Below the pieces are notes generated by a model. The model ran no database searches and had not been told where the DNA came from. It worked only from the letters and a program-made list of their open reading frames with translations. From contig JAIBDD010000007.1 in assembly GCA_024679565.1 (NCBI GenBank), positions 40,589 to 104,588 on the forward strand: a stretch of 64,000 nt of DNA, in the 5' to 3' direction. Of this stretch, positions 1 through 9,027 are shown one piece after another. This DNA is from Bacteroidota bacterium (GTDB taxonomy: Bacteria; Bacteroidota; Bacteroidia; NS11-12g; UBA9320). The translations under genes and the position numbers were made by a program. How positions within the stretch are numbered: position 1 is the stretch's first letter; the number at the start of each line of letters is the position of its first letter.

Positions 1-195
1 GTAGATTCCGGAGTTGGATTTTCTGAAGACGTGCACGACCAGCATAATTCAGTAGCGTTAGAGAATATTAATGATAGGTTAGATATTTTATCAAAACAAT
101 ATAGTAAGCCATGTACTTTGAAGATTTTGAGCCCTGTAAATGGAGGTAAAAATCCTGGAACTGCTGTCATTGTTAAACTACCAATCAACATTTAA
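1..195 (+). CDS. Sensor histidine kinase, C-terminal fragment (LytS type)
   Basis: The window opens inside a gene; 65 codons are visible before the TAA stop. The fragment begins VDSGVGF, which resembles the G1 box (DNGxGF-like) of the HATPase domain, followed by an ALENINDRL stretch typical of the LytS/YehU family (GL.N...RL). It ends with the usual basic/hydrophobic last strand of the ATPase fold. The stop codon abuts the ATG of a LytTR response regulator, so the two form a two-component pair. The N-terminal sensor region lies outside the window and cannot be described. Confidence 0.8.
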   Translation, partial: VDSGVGFSEDVHDQHNSVALENINDRLDILSKQYSKPCTLKILSPVNGGKNPGTAVIVKLPINI

Positions 196-948
196 ATGAG
201 AGCAGTAATTATTGACGACGAAAAACAAGCCATTGCCTCTTTACAGATGGAATTGGCTGAGGTTCGACCAAAAGTCGAAATAATTGGAACGGCTAATTCA
301 GTCGAATCAGGACTGAAGCTTTTGGCCAAAATGACACCAGATGTCCTGTTTCTTGATATTCGTTTAAAAGACGGACTGGGCTTCGATTTACTTACGGCCT
401 TAACGAATTTTGGTACGTTTCGTGTTGTGTTTACTACTGCATATGATCAATATGCTTTAAAAGCTTTTAAACATGGTGTTTTTGACTATTTATTGAAACC
501 TGTTGATCAAGATGATTTACAATCTACAGTTAACCGTATATTGTCAGATTCATCAAAAGGAAGCTTCAAATTACCCCAAGAGCAAATAGATCACATCATC
601 AAATTGCCAAGTACGATTTCGGCAGGAGCTAAAATTGCATTGAACACTACAGATGGTATTTATCTAAAAAAAATAGAAGATATCATACATATTCAAGCTT
701 ACGGAAACTATACCAAGTTATTCTTAAAAGAGGTGGAAACACCCATGGTTATTTCCAAAACACTTAAGGACTTTGAGCATGTATTAAAGCCGGCTAGGTT
801 TGTTAGAATCCATACGTCCCACTTGATAAATTTGGCGCACTTGGATAGTTTTCACAACAAAAGTGGTGGCTATGTTGTGATGTCCAACGGTATAAACCTA
901 CCGGTATCAGAAAGAAAGAAATCTAACTTGATGGCCGCTATTAAATAG
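196..948 (+). CDS. LytTR family response regulator
   Basis: A 250-residue two-domain regulator. The receiver domain (about 1-120) has the acidic pair D7-D8, the phospho-acceptor D54 in FLDIRL and the conserved lysine K101 in YLLKP. The LytTR DNA-binding domain occupies about 150-250, with the typical sequence of a reported ligand-like loop (IIHIQAYGNYTKLFL) and the conserved KTL...FVRIHTSHLINL region. The start codon directly follows the stop of the upstream kinase (TAAATG), which supports translational coupling and a cognate pair. Target genes are not visible. It ends 1 nt from the convergent HIRAN gene. Confidence 0.93.
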   Translation: MRAVIIDDEKQAIASLQMELAEVRPKVEIIGTANSVESGLKLLAKMTPDVLFLDIRLKDGLGFDLLTALTNFGTFRVVFTTAYDQYALKAFKHGVFDYLLKPVDQDDLQSTVNRILSDSSKGSFKLPQEQIDHIIKLPSTISAGAKIALNTTDGIYLKKIEDIIHIQAYGNYTKLFLKEVETPMVISKTLKDFEHVLKPARFVRIHTSHLINLAHLDSFHNKSGGYVVMSNGINLPVSERKKSNLMAAIK

Positions 949-949
949 G

Positions 950-1417
950 TTAAGCGCTCTGATAAACCTTTCTCATTTCTGTTTTTTGCTGAGGAACGAA
1001 CTTGGAAGATACACTGGGTAGGGCCACAACAATATCTGTAAATATCACCACAGACAACGCATGTTGCGGGTTCGCTTGTTGGTCTATTTGGCCTATATAG
1101 GCATGCATTGAAATTCCGGAGTCAAGTAAATTCGCAATAACAATATTTTCTGTTGTGGGTAGATAGCCAATTTTGACTCCTTTCCAGAAAACGCCTACAG
1201 CGAAAAAATCATGCGGGTTGTCGTTCTCACGTTCTAAGGTAAGTTTATCTCCTGAGCAAAGTAACTCTTTCAAATCAACATAACCATAATGCATAATGGA
1301 GCGTAAAAAACCATTGTACACACGAACGGGTTCATTTTTAACACGAGCCAAACCATTTGGCATTACAACACCTGCAGCGCCCAATCCGAGCTTGTTCATT
1401 AATTCTGTTTGTTTCAT
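950..1417 (-). CDS. HIRAN domain-containing protein
   Basis: A 155-residue protein consisting mainly of one HIRAN domain at about residues 28-125. The diagnostic core is L..E.DNPHD..AV.V...G.KIGYLP (about residues 63-90). In eukaryotic Rad5/HLTF proteins this domain binds 3' ends of single-stranded DNA; the role of stand-alone bacterial versions is poorly known. No helicase or nuclease domain is fused to it. It lies 15 nt downstream of an unknown 126-residue gene on the same strand and the pair is divergent from a WYL regulator, so a regulated DNA-related or defence-like role is plausible but inferred. Confidence 0.85.
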   Translation of the reverse strand: MKQTELMNKLGLGAAGVVMPNGLARVKNEPVRVYNGFLRSIMHYGYVDLKELLCSGDKLTLERENDNPHDFFAVGVFWKGVKIGYLPTTENIVIANLLDSGISMHAYIGQIDQQANPQHALSVVIFTDIVVALPSVSSKFVPQQKTEMRKVYQSA

Positions 1418-1432
1418 TTTAATCGTTTTATT

Positions 1433-1813
1433 TTATCCTAATAATTCTTGTATATCCTCTTTAAGGCAGCTTCTCCAAAATGGACGAATGCAGTTTCTCC
1501 AAAACTTCTTACTTGCGATAGATAATTCTCTAAGCTCATTTTTTAGTTCTAAAAGAATGAATGAACTCACTTTAGGGTGGATGAAAAATGGTTTCATATT
1601 CCACCAACCTGGATAGTTTTGTTTAATATACGTCCAAGTTTCAGCCCAGGAGTTAAATACAGGGAACGAAAGCTCCAAGTAATCGTAAACATTCTCCGAA
1701 GTGTCAAGCATGTATACAAATTCACCATTGGCATCTCGGTGGCGGTTAACGGCAATAGAAAATTCTGATGATCCTGCCTCAAAAAATCTTTGTTTATAAA
1801 TTCTGTCTTCCAT
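1433..1813 (-). CDS. Hypothetical protein, 126 aa
   Basis: I do not recognise a family. It is a small soluble-looking protein without signal peptide or membrane segment. The middle is rich in aromatic residues (several Trp and Tyr between about residues 55 and 80), and the C-terminal third is helical and basic. It starts at ATG and is followed after 15 nt by the HIRAN gene, so the two are probably co-transcribed. The first gene of this unit starts 83 nt from the divergent WYL regulator. Real gene status rests on the operon position and intact frame. Confidence 0.65.
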   Translation of the reverse strand: MEDRIYKQRFFEAGSSEFSIAVNRHRDANGEFVYMLDTSENVYDYLELSFPVFNSWAETWTYIKQNYPGWWNMKPFFIHPKVSSFILLELKNELRELSIASKKFWRNCIRPFWRSCLKEDIQELLG

Positions 1814-1848
1814 AATTCTTTAATTTTGATTCAAACAAACAACACCAC

Positions 1849-1867
1849 AATGCAGCCTATTTGCATT
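1849..1867. promoter_or_regulatory. Inverted repeat, candidate WYL operator
   Basis: AATGCA, 7-nt spacer, TGCATT lies in the 83-nt gap between the divergent HIRAN operon and the WYL regulator. Six-bp arms can arise by chance; only the position supports an operator. Confidence 0.25.
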
Positions 1868-1896
1868 AATGGAAAAAGATGAAATAAATTTTCACT

Positions 1897-2901
1897 ATGC
1901 CTTCAAATAAGGAAGCACTTGTACGGTATCGGGCAATAAATAGATGTTTGATAAACAATAATATTGCTACAAAGCAAGTGTTGATTAGCGCGTGTACCGA
2001 GGCGGTTGGTGCTTTAGTGTCGTGGCGCACTATTGCAGGCGATATCAATGCTATGCGGAATAATGCACAACTCGGTTATATGGCCCCCATCGAGAATGTT
2101 AAAGGCGAAGGTTACCGCTATGCCGACAAAGCATATTCCATTGATCAAATCCCGCTACAAAAAGAAGAGCTGACGGCAATTGCTTTTGCGGCCAATGTAT
2201 TAAAACAATACAGCCAAGTGGGTTTGTTCTCGACCTTTTCTGAGGCAGTTGAAAAACTGAGCGACAAGGTAGAGCTGCATGTGAAGCAGAATGATACTAC
2301 AGCACTTGGAAATATCATTGAGTTTGAAAAAAGTACAACAGATGGAGGAAGCCGACACATTAATGCACTGCTTCAACATATAAGACAAGAAACAACCGTA
2401 ACTATAGAGTACAATTCGTTCAGTTCTAACTCGGTAAAAACACATACGATTCATCCTTATTTTTTGAAAGAATATAGGAACAGGTGGTACATGATAGGTT
2501 ATCACGAAACCTACCAAAGTTTACGAACACTAGCACTTGAAAGGATGATTCGGATAGAGCCCGATTATGCTACGGCTTACAGGGTTAGTGACTTTAATGT
2601 TCAGGCGTATTATAAGGACGCAGTAGGGGTTAGCATTACTTCTGAAGACCCGATTCGAATTATTTTTGAATTGTCACCAAGGGAGTATCAGTATATAGAA
2701 AGTCAACCCATTCATTCAAGTCAGAAATGTATTTCCAAAAAGGAAAAAGTGGTGACCGTCGAGCTTAACGCGATACTGAATTATGAATTACAAAGTACAC
2801 TCCTTTCAATGGGTTCTAACATCAAAATTATCGAACCTTTAAGCTTGAAAGACTTTTTATATAAAGAAGCAATGAAGATTGTGGAGTACTATAAGGCTTA
2901 G
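1897..2901 (+). CDS. WYL domain transcriptional regulator
   Basis: A 334-residue YafY-like regulator. The N-terminal region (about 1-90) has the typical opening NKEALVRYRAINRCL and forms the winged helix part. The WYL domain is at about 155-225 and contains the signature W-Y-M variant in RNRWYMIGYH followed by LALERMIRIE; a C-terminal WCX-like region fills about 240-330. WYL domains sense ligands, in some cases nucleic acids, and such proteins often control defence genes or the DNA damage response. It is divergent from the HIRAN operon, which is its most likely target (inference). Confidence 0.9.
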   Translation: MPSNKEALVRYRAINRCLINNNIATKQVLISACTEAVGALVSWRTIAGDINAMRNNAQLGYMAPIENVKGEGYRYADKAYSIDQIPLQKEELTAIAFAANVLKQYSQVGLFSTFSEAVEKLSDKVELHVKQNDTTALGNIIEFEKSTTDGGSRHINALLQHIRQETTVTIEYNSFSSNSVKTHTIHPYFLKEYRNRWYMIGYHETYQSLRTLALERMIRIEPDYATAYRVSDFNVQAYYKDAVGVSITSEDPIRIIFELSPREYQYIESQPIHSSQKCISKKEKVVTVELNAILNYELQSTLLSMGSNIKIIEPLSLKDFLYKEAMKIVEYYKA

Positions 2902-2949
2902 GGTTAATCAAAATAACATATCTTCGAGTAACGGAAACGAAGTAAGAAA

Positions 2950-3927
2950 ATGGGGTCAAAACGTTTTATTCCAGTGATTCTTTTTTTAGGGGTGCTGGTT
3001 GCTGGATCATATTATTACCTATGTCAAATAAAACAGGTTTGTGGAGATTTTTCTCTGAATCTCACTGACAATCCTAAAAATCCAGGTGCTGAGGAAGAAC
3101 CCTTCCGACCACTAAGCTTTCAGTTTAATTCTGCCGATCCAATTATAGGGGATCAGTTCAATGACATTCGTGATGAGTTACTTTCTAAAGTTGGAGAAAC
3201 AGATACTTTAGTGGTGAACGGGATGTATTTTGGCAATGAACAAAATGGCAACGATTTAGCTCAAGAACGAGCAGATAATGTTAAGTCGCTTCTTGAAGAC
3301 CACATCGATATTACTAGGTTGCAAACGCATGTAAACTTTGATGGGATGACTTCTGCGGACGATAAAACAAGTCTCGAAGCAGTTAAATTCACCATTGTAT
3401 CTAGCGGGTTATCAGATGACCTGACAGATGATGATGAAGAATTAGCGGATGAATCGGATTATGAAACAACGGATGAATGGGTGAATGAATCAGACGACAT
3501 AGACGATGCCGTAGAATCAGGGGTTGCAGATAACGTAACGGAAGAGAATACAAACCAAGAGGCAACAGGATCTTTCGTTGGCGACATTGATAATAGGGCC
3601 ACAATTTATTTCCCAAAAGGGTCAATCAAGAAAAATATTACCCCAGAGTTGAGATCATATGTTGATGGATTAGTGGCTTTAATGAAACGAGACCCTAATG
3701 TTAAGGTCTATGTGGTGGGGCATTCTGATGACGAAGGTGACCAAGGAGAGGATCATCAACTTGGTAGAAGAAGAGCTTGGGTTGTGAAAAAAATGATTTG
3801 GGATCGAGGTGTTAACCCGATGCGAATAATTACAAGCTCCAAAGGGGAAGCTGAACCACGCAACGGAAGCGACTCAGATGTTGGACATGCATACAATCGT
3901 AGAGTTGAAATAATAATCAATAGGTAA
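2950..3927 (+). CDS. OmpA family protein with two OmpA-like domains
   Basis: A 325-residue protein anchored by one N-terminal hydrophobic segment (about 5-24), so it probably faces the periplasm. The C-terminal domain (about 215-325) is a clear OmpA-type peptidoglycan-binding domain: IYFPKGS, VYVVGHSDD, LGRRRAW and YNRRVEI blocks are visible. A first, more degenerate OmpA-like unit is visible at about 50-155 (VVNGM...LAQERADNVKSLL). The two are separated by a very acidic linker (about 157-205). The gene overlaps the next by 1 nt, so the two products are probably made together. Confidence 0.82.
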   Translation: MGSKRFIPVILFLGVLVAGSYYYLCQIKQVCGDFSLNLTDNPKNPGAEEEPFRPLSFQFNSADPIIGDQFNDIRDELLSKVGETDTLVVNGMYFGNEQNGNDLAQERADNVKSLLEDHIDITRLQTHVNFDGMTSADDKTSLEAVKFTIVSSGLSDDLTDDDEELADESDYETTDEWVNESDDIDDAVESGVADNVTEENTNQEATGSFVGDIDNRATIYFPKGSIKKNITPELRSYVDGLVALMKRDPNVKVYVVGHSDDEGDQGEDHQLGRRRAWVVKKMIWDRGVNPMRIITSSKGEAEPRNGSDSDVGHAYNRRVEIIINR

Positions 3928-4766
3928 TGATACTTTTAGACATATTTGGACAGAATCCAATTCAAGGGCCAGGTACTGGAACCTTCGCAGAGCACTTAAT
4001 CGAAATAATCCTCATGTTGGTTATTGCCTTTTTATTGGGCTGGTGGCTCGGACGGATAACGGTCAATAAATGGAGGAAGAGGTACAAAGAAACCGAAGCG
4101 GAATTACAGTTACTCAAGGCGGAGTCGCTTGGTGTAGAAGATCGCAAATTGGAAATCTCAACGTTAAGCGAGAAGGTCAAAATCCTAGAGGATAAGAATA
4201 GCAGACTTAGAATGGAATCTGTAAAACCGGCCTCAACGCAATCTACTTCAGTATTAGAAGCCAAGCTGCAAACTCAAGATCAATTGATAAATCAGCTTAG
4301 GAAAGAGCTAGACCTAAGTAAAATGCGTGAAGCCGATTTCAATACTTCCTTATCGGCAGCAAAAGTGATCGCTGAAGAGAAACGAGCTGTTACAAAAAAT
4401 GAATCCAATAAAAAATCAAAAGAAAGTACATCGGTAATTGCCGCGACTAGTGCCCCTAAAGAAAAGGCTAAAACCAAATCCAAAGCGAAGGCTAAAGCAA
4501 AGACGGGAAAAGGCGATGATTTGAAAAAAATAGAAGGCGTTGGGCCAAAGATTGAGCAACTGCTTAATGCCGACGGCGTCAATACCTATAAAGACGTGAT
4601 TGGTTCTGGTGCTGAAAAGATCAAAGAAATTTTGATGAAAGCAGGGCCACAATACAAAGTGCACGACCCAAGTACTTGGGGTGAGCAATCGAAGCTTGCC
4701 ATGGAAGAAAAATGGGACCAACTTCATGAGATGCAGGCCCAATTAAAAGGAGGAAAAAAGGTTTAG
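3927..4766 (+). CDS. Membrane-anchored coiled-coil protein with HhH-like domain
   Basis: A 279-residue protein with one transmembrane segment near residues 22-42, a predicted coiled coil (about 48-150), a Lys/Ala-rich linker (about 165-205) and a C-terminal helix-hairpin-helix-like domain starting at LKKIEGVGPKIEQLL (about 209-260). Such domains occur in ribosomal L21-associated and DUF4332-like proteins. The ATG overlaps the stop of the OmpA gene (AATGA), which suggests a paired envelope function. A nucleic-acid role for the HhH domain is possible but unproven; the topology (inside or outside) is not clear from the sequence. Confidence 0.75.
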   Translation: MILLDIFGQNPIQGPGTGTFAEHLIEIILMLVIAFLLGWWLGRITVNKWRKRYKETEAELQLLKAESLGVEDRKLEISTLSEKVKILEDKNSRLRMESVKPASTQSTSVLEAKLQTQDQLINQLRKELDLSKMREADFNTSLSAAKVIAEEKRAVTKNESNKKSKESTSVIAATSAPKEKAKTKSKAKAKAKTGKGDDLKKIEGVGPKIEQLLNADGVNTYKDVIGSGAEKIKEILMKAGPQYKVHDPSTWGEQSKLAMEEKWDQLHEMQAQLKGGKKV

Positions 4767-4861
4767 TTAAAAGGCAAATACACCACTTTTATATCCTTTT
4801 TTTATTCAACCTTGTTTACATAACCAATTATGCCCAATTTTGAGGCTATTACATCAATTTT

Positions 4862-7800
4862 ATGATTAAGAAAGGCTTATTAGCTTTGGCTGCCATGATT
4901 ATTTCATGTGCGGCGATAGCGCAAGATACAACCTGGGTAAATACCCTAAACTTTAGCGATATTACAAAACGGCGAGGGACATTTCAATTTCCCGAAGGCA
5001 AAACCTATCGCAAGATCAATATGCATTATACGCTGAAATGTGATCCGCAAACAACGCGAGATAATTTCAACTGTGGAGAATGGGATTATTTATCTTATGT
5101 AATTGTCCATGACAGTACTGGCCGAATTGATAGTAATGAGTACGAGCATTCAAATTTCTTGATTGGTGATTTAGCCCCAACCACGTACAACCATATCACA
5201 ACGCCAGTTTCAGACACATTCTATAAGTACAACAGATTTCGTGTAGTGTCTGGTGTTACCTCTGCAGATTCTGTCGTAATAGGAACAGGGTCAACGTTTA
5301 CATCACAGATTGTTGAAGAAAATAGAATTCAGTTTTTGTATACGGCAAACGAGCTGACCATGGCCGGATTGCAACCTGGAGATATTACGGCACTATCCAT
5401 GTACGTGACACAACGCGTTGGGACAATAGAAAATTTTAAAATACGTATCGCACAAACACCACTTACGAGTTTGTCACGTATGGTCGAAACCGGTTTCAAC
5501 TCGGTATATGAAGGAGAATGGACGTACGGACCTGGCAAAGCTAGACTACAAGCCATCGAGCCTCTTTCTTGGGACGGGGCGTCAAATATTGTAGTAGAAT
5601 TTAGTAGACCTCAGTTCTTAACCACTGGCGTATTAGGTGTAGAAAGTGACCCGTCCATTATCACAGGCATTCAGGAAAAAGGAATGGATCACTATTACGA
5701 AATGGGCCCGGATAATTTTATGGCTGTAGAATCTGCCAATACTGTGTTTAAAGACGTTGATTCCGCTATTTCGATTAGTTTTTGGGCTAAAGGTGACGCG
5801 TCACTGCCTAAGAATACATCTGTCTTAGAGGGTAAAGACAAAGACGGAAAAAGGATAATCAATATTCATTTCCCTTGGTCAAATGGGCAGGTGTATTGGG
5901 ATGCCGGAAACGCTTCAGGATATGATAGAATAAACAAAGCGGCAAACGCAAACATTTACAAAAACAGCTGGAATCACTGGGTTTTTACAAAAAATGCAAG
6001 AACAGGGGTGATGAATATTTACCTAAACGGAAGCTTGTGGCATACTGGCACGGCTAAAAATAGAAATCTTGGAGAAATTACGCAGTTCAGGGTAGGGAAA
6101 GGCATTAAAAATTATCAATATGCTGGAGCCATTGATCGGTTAAGTATATGGAATTCAGAGTTGTCTGCAACTCAAGCCAAAGACCTAACAACCAAAGACA
6201 TTGAAATGTCGCAGCCTAATTTTTCTGATCTAATTTGTGCTTTCTCCTTTGAGAAATATGCCAATAAAGCCATTATGGAATCCGATTTTGATGCCAATAT
6301 TACGGCTCAGTTTAAAGGGTTAACGATGGTGAAGCAATATGCTTCTTCCGCTTGGTTTAATACACAAACGATATCAGACAGGCCAAAAATTGAGTTCGTT
6401 TCAGCAGTTCAAACATCTACCTTAGATTCGACGTTAGTGTCAGACGTTGTATCACGTTGGCATATATACGTTGACGAATTTAACGATGCTACCGATGTAA
6501 CAAAACAATCAGGAGTGCTTGAGACCTATGCCGGAGACTTTGTTTACAGCTATAACCCAGATGGAACGAAAAAAGACTCTACTGCAATTTCTGGAACGCA
6601 AACGCTCAATCAAACCTTAAGAAAGTATTATGTGCCTTATGAAGTGATCAACAATGTGGAGATTGCAAGATACATAACACCTTATGGTATTGGTTTAGAC
6701 TTGGGCCCAGAAGGATTTAAATGGATTTATGACGTTACCGATTATGCCTCGTTGCTTGAAGGTCAGGTAACCTTTACGGCTGGAAATCAACAAGAACTTA
6801 TCGACTTACGATTCGAAATGATTGAGGGAACACCTGTGAGAGACTTAAAAGAAATTTCATACTACATTAATCGGGAAAGTCGGTCTTACAGAAGTATTGC
6901 TGATGATATAAACTTTCAGAATAAGGAAATTTCCATACATCCTGAGGCCAAAACACACAAACTGGTTACACGTATTACAGGCCATGGGCATAACACCGAC
7001 GACAATACCAAGCCTCACTGCTGTGAGTGGGCAGACAAACAGCATTATATAAAAATTGATGGGAAAGATGCCTTACAATGGGATATCTGGGCAGATGATA
7101 AATGTGCCCTTAATCCAGTATTTGACCAAGGCGGAAACTGGGCTCCACCTCGTGCGGGTTGGTGTCCTGCAGCTCCTGTTGACGATTATAACTTTGACAT
7201 TACATCGTTTGTAACTGGTAATAAAGTTTCTCTGGATTATGACATTGAGCCAGTTCCGGTTAATAACCTTGGACAAGGTGGAGGAAACTACGTAGTTTCT
7301 ATGCACTTGATGCAATACGGTGAGTATAATTTTGAAAACGACGCAACGGTTGAGGAAATAATCAGCCCGAACAATTGGGAGTATTACTTGCGTATGAATC
7401 CAACATGCGGAGAGCCAAAAATTCAGGTGCGTAACACGGGTAAAAATGTAATTAAGGAGCTTGGACTACGATATGGGGTAGTTGGCGGTAACCCAATTAC
7501 GTACTACTGGAAAGATTCCCTTTTACCAGATGAGTCAAAAGTGGTAGACTTACCCTTTGCAATTTGGGATTACATCACACCAGAAACTGGAAATAAGTTT
7601 TATGCCGAGGTATTTAGTGTGAACAAGGTGCCTGATGAGTATGCTGAGAATAATAGAGCCGAATCAACCTTTGAGATACCTAAAATGGCACCAAAAACAT
7701 TTACGGTGTATTTTAGAAATAACAGCATTGCGGATGCGACGCTTCAAATATTTGATGATGGCGGCAAGGTGGTATATGAGCAACTCACAGCACCAGCTGG

Positions 7801-8278
7801 CCAATTAATCAAAGAAGACATCACGTTAAATAGAGGTTGTTACAAGCTGGTTTGTGAAACAGAGAATCAATTTGGGTTGTTTTACCCACTAATACCAGAA
7901 ATTGGTTCTGGGTTACTTCGTTTAATCAAAACTGGAACTAGCTTTAATCAAAGTTTTAATCCAGATTTTGGCAAAAGCGTTGAATACTATTTTACTGTTG
8001 GTCACACACTTTCTGAGGAAGAGGTTGTTAGCACACCTTGGAAAATCTACCCAAATCCAAGCACGGGTTTAGTTACTTTACAAACCAATGCAGGGTCAGA
8101 AGGAAATAACTTTACCCTGAAAGCTTCAAATATGACTGGTCAGATGGTCCGTGCAATTAGTGGTAAGGTACAAGGCGGTTTAATCCAACTCGATTTACAA
8201 GACCAAGTGCCTGGACTATACGTCTTAGAGCTTATTGAGAATAATAAGAAAACAACGTTTAAGATTGCAATTCAATAA
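4862..8278 (+). CDS. PNGase F-like secreted protein with LamG insert and type IX sorting tail
   Basis: A 1138-residue secreted protein. Signal peptide 1-20 (ends AIAQ). The N-terminal part contains the PNGase F-type element NCGEWDYLSYV (C71, E73, D75; D75 is the likely counterpart of the catalytic Asp, by inference). A LamG/concanavalin-like domain lies at about 289-441 (SISFWAKGD...LNGSLWHTG). PNGase-type sequence resumes later, with TGHGH, CCEW, NP.FDQGGNW and RAGWCP at about 695-775. The C-terminus (about 1057-1138) is a type A sorting domain (WKIYPNPSTG). PNGase F removes N-glycans from glycoproteins; the substrate here is unknown. It is probably secreted by the SprA-containing translocon. 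Confidence 0.8.
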   Translation: MIKKGLLALAAMIISCAAIAQDTTWVNTLNFSDITKRRGTFQFPEGKTYRKINMHYTLKCDPQTTRDNFNCGEWDYLSYVIVHDSTGRIDSNEYEHSNFLIGDLAPTTYNHITTPVSDTFYKYNRFRVVSGVTSADSVVIGTGSTFTSQIVEENRIQFLYTANELTMAGLQPGDITALSMYVTQRVGTIENFKIRIAQTPLTSLSRMVETGFNSVYEGEWTYGPGKARLQAIEPLSWDGASNIVVEFSRPQFLTTGVLGVESDPSIITGIQEKGMDHYYEMGPDNFMAVESANTVFKDVDSAISISFWAKGDASLPKNTSVLEGKDKDGKRIINIHFPWSNGQVYWDAGNASGYDRINKAANANIYKNSWNHWVFTKNARTGVMNIYLNGSLWHTGTAKNRNLGEITQFRVGKGIKNYQYAGAIDRLSIWNSELSATQAKDLTTKDIEMSQPNFSDLICAFSFEKYANKAIMESDFDANITAQFKGLTMVKQYASSAWFNTQTISDRPKIEFVSAVQTSTLDSTLVSDVVSRWHIYVDEFNDATDVTKQSGVLETYAGDFVYSYNPDGTKKDSTAISGTQTLNQTLRKYYVPYEVINNVEIARYITPYGIGLDLGPEGFKWIYDVTDYASLLEGQVTFTAGNQQELIDLRFEMIEGTPVRDLKEISYYINRESRSYRSIADDINFQNKEISIHPEAKTHKLVTRITGHGHNTDDNTKPHCCEWADKQHYIKIDGKDALQWDIWADDKCALNPVFDQGGNWAPPRAGWCPAAPVDDYNFDITSFVTGNKVSLDYDIEPVPVNNLGQGGGNYVVSMHLMQYGEYNFENDATVEEIISPNNWEYYLRMNPTCGEPKIQVRNTGKNVIKELGLRYGVVGGNPITYYWKDSLLPDESKVVDLPFAIWDYITPETGNKFYAEVFSVNKVPDEYAENNRAESTFEIPKMAPKTFTVYFRNNSIADATLQIFDDGGKVVYEQLTAPAGQLIKEDITLNRGCYKLVCETENQFGLFYPLIPEIGSGLLRLIKTGTSFNQSFNPDFGKSVEYYFTVGHTLSEEEVVSTPWKIYPNPSTGLVTLQTNAGSEGNNFTLKASNMTGQMVRAISGKVQGGLIQLDLQDQVPGLYVLELIENNKKTTFKIAIQ

Positions 8279-8280
8279 CC

Positions 8281-9027
8281 TTGAAGGAAGGAAAGAACTT
8301 ATATTTTGCTTCTGACTTCCATCTTGGAATCCCAGATTATGAAACAAGCTTAGTTCGTGAGAAAAAAATCATAGACTGGCTTGAGTATGTGGCCCCCAAC
8401 GCCGAAAAGATATTTCTGATGGGCGACATTTTCGACTTTTGGTACGAGTATAAAAAAGTTGTGCCTAAAGGCTTTGTTAGGCTGCAGGGTAAGATTGCCG
8501 CGCTTGTAGATAGCGGCATAGAGATTTACTTTTTTAAGGGCAACCACGATATGTGGATGTTTAACTATTTTCAACAAGAACTTGGGGTCAAATTGATTTC
8601 CGACGAATTGGAGTTTGAAGCCAACGGAAAAAAATTCTACCTACATCATGGAGATGGACTTGGAGATGGTGACTATAGTTATAAATTCTTAAAAAGGATA
8701 TTCAGAAATCCGATTTGTATTTGGTTATTCGGCGTTTTACCTAACAGGGTAGGTTTAGGAATTGCCCATTATTTTTCATCCAAGAGTAGGCTAGCCAATT
8801 CTGCCTATGATGAAACGTATCATGAAGGTTCGGAATGGTTGTTGCAATTCTGTAATAAGAAGATTCAAACGAAGGCATTTGATTATATGATCTTTGGCCA
8901 TCGCCACTTGCCGTTAAACATTAACTTGGACAATGGCGGGAAGTACATTAACTTAGGCGAATGGCTGCATCATTGCACGTACGCCATGTTTGATGGTACA
9001 ACTGTAACACTTGAGAAATTTAAGTAA
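8281..9027 (+). CDS. lpxH: UDP-2,3-diacylglucosamine diphosphatase-like metallophosphoesterase
   Basis: A 248-residue calcineurin-like phosphoesterase. The metal-binding motifs are all present: D12 and H14 in SDFHLG, GDIFDFW, GNHD, HHGDGLGDGD and GHRH. LpxH removes UMP from UDP-diacylglucosamine in lipid A synthesis at the inner face of the membrane; this protein matches the version common in Bacteroidota. The start is TTG: no in-frame ATG occurs before the essential DFHLG motif. It begins 2 nt after the previous gene and overlaps the next by 17 nt. Confidence 0.85.
   Translation: MKEGKNLYFASDFHLGIPDYETSLVREKKIIDWLEYVAPNAEKIFLMGDIFDFWYEYKKVVPKGFVRLQGKIAALVDSGIEIYFFKGNHDMWMFNYFQQELGVKLISDELEFEANGKKFYLHHGDGLGDGDYSYKFLKRIFRNPICIWLFGVLPNRVGLGIAHYFSSKSRLANSAYDETYHEGSEWLLQFCNKKIQTKAFDYMIFGHRHLPLNINLDNGGKYINLGEWLHHCTYAMFDGTTVTLEKFK

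Noticed and set aside
1296..1616. Plus-strand open frame of 106 codons opposite the HIRAN and unknown genes
   Set aside because: It is antisense to two better-supported genes, has low-complexity composition and no motif, and no promoter-like element was found ahead of it.
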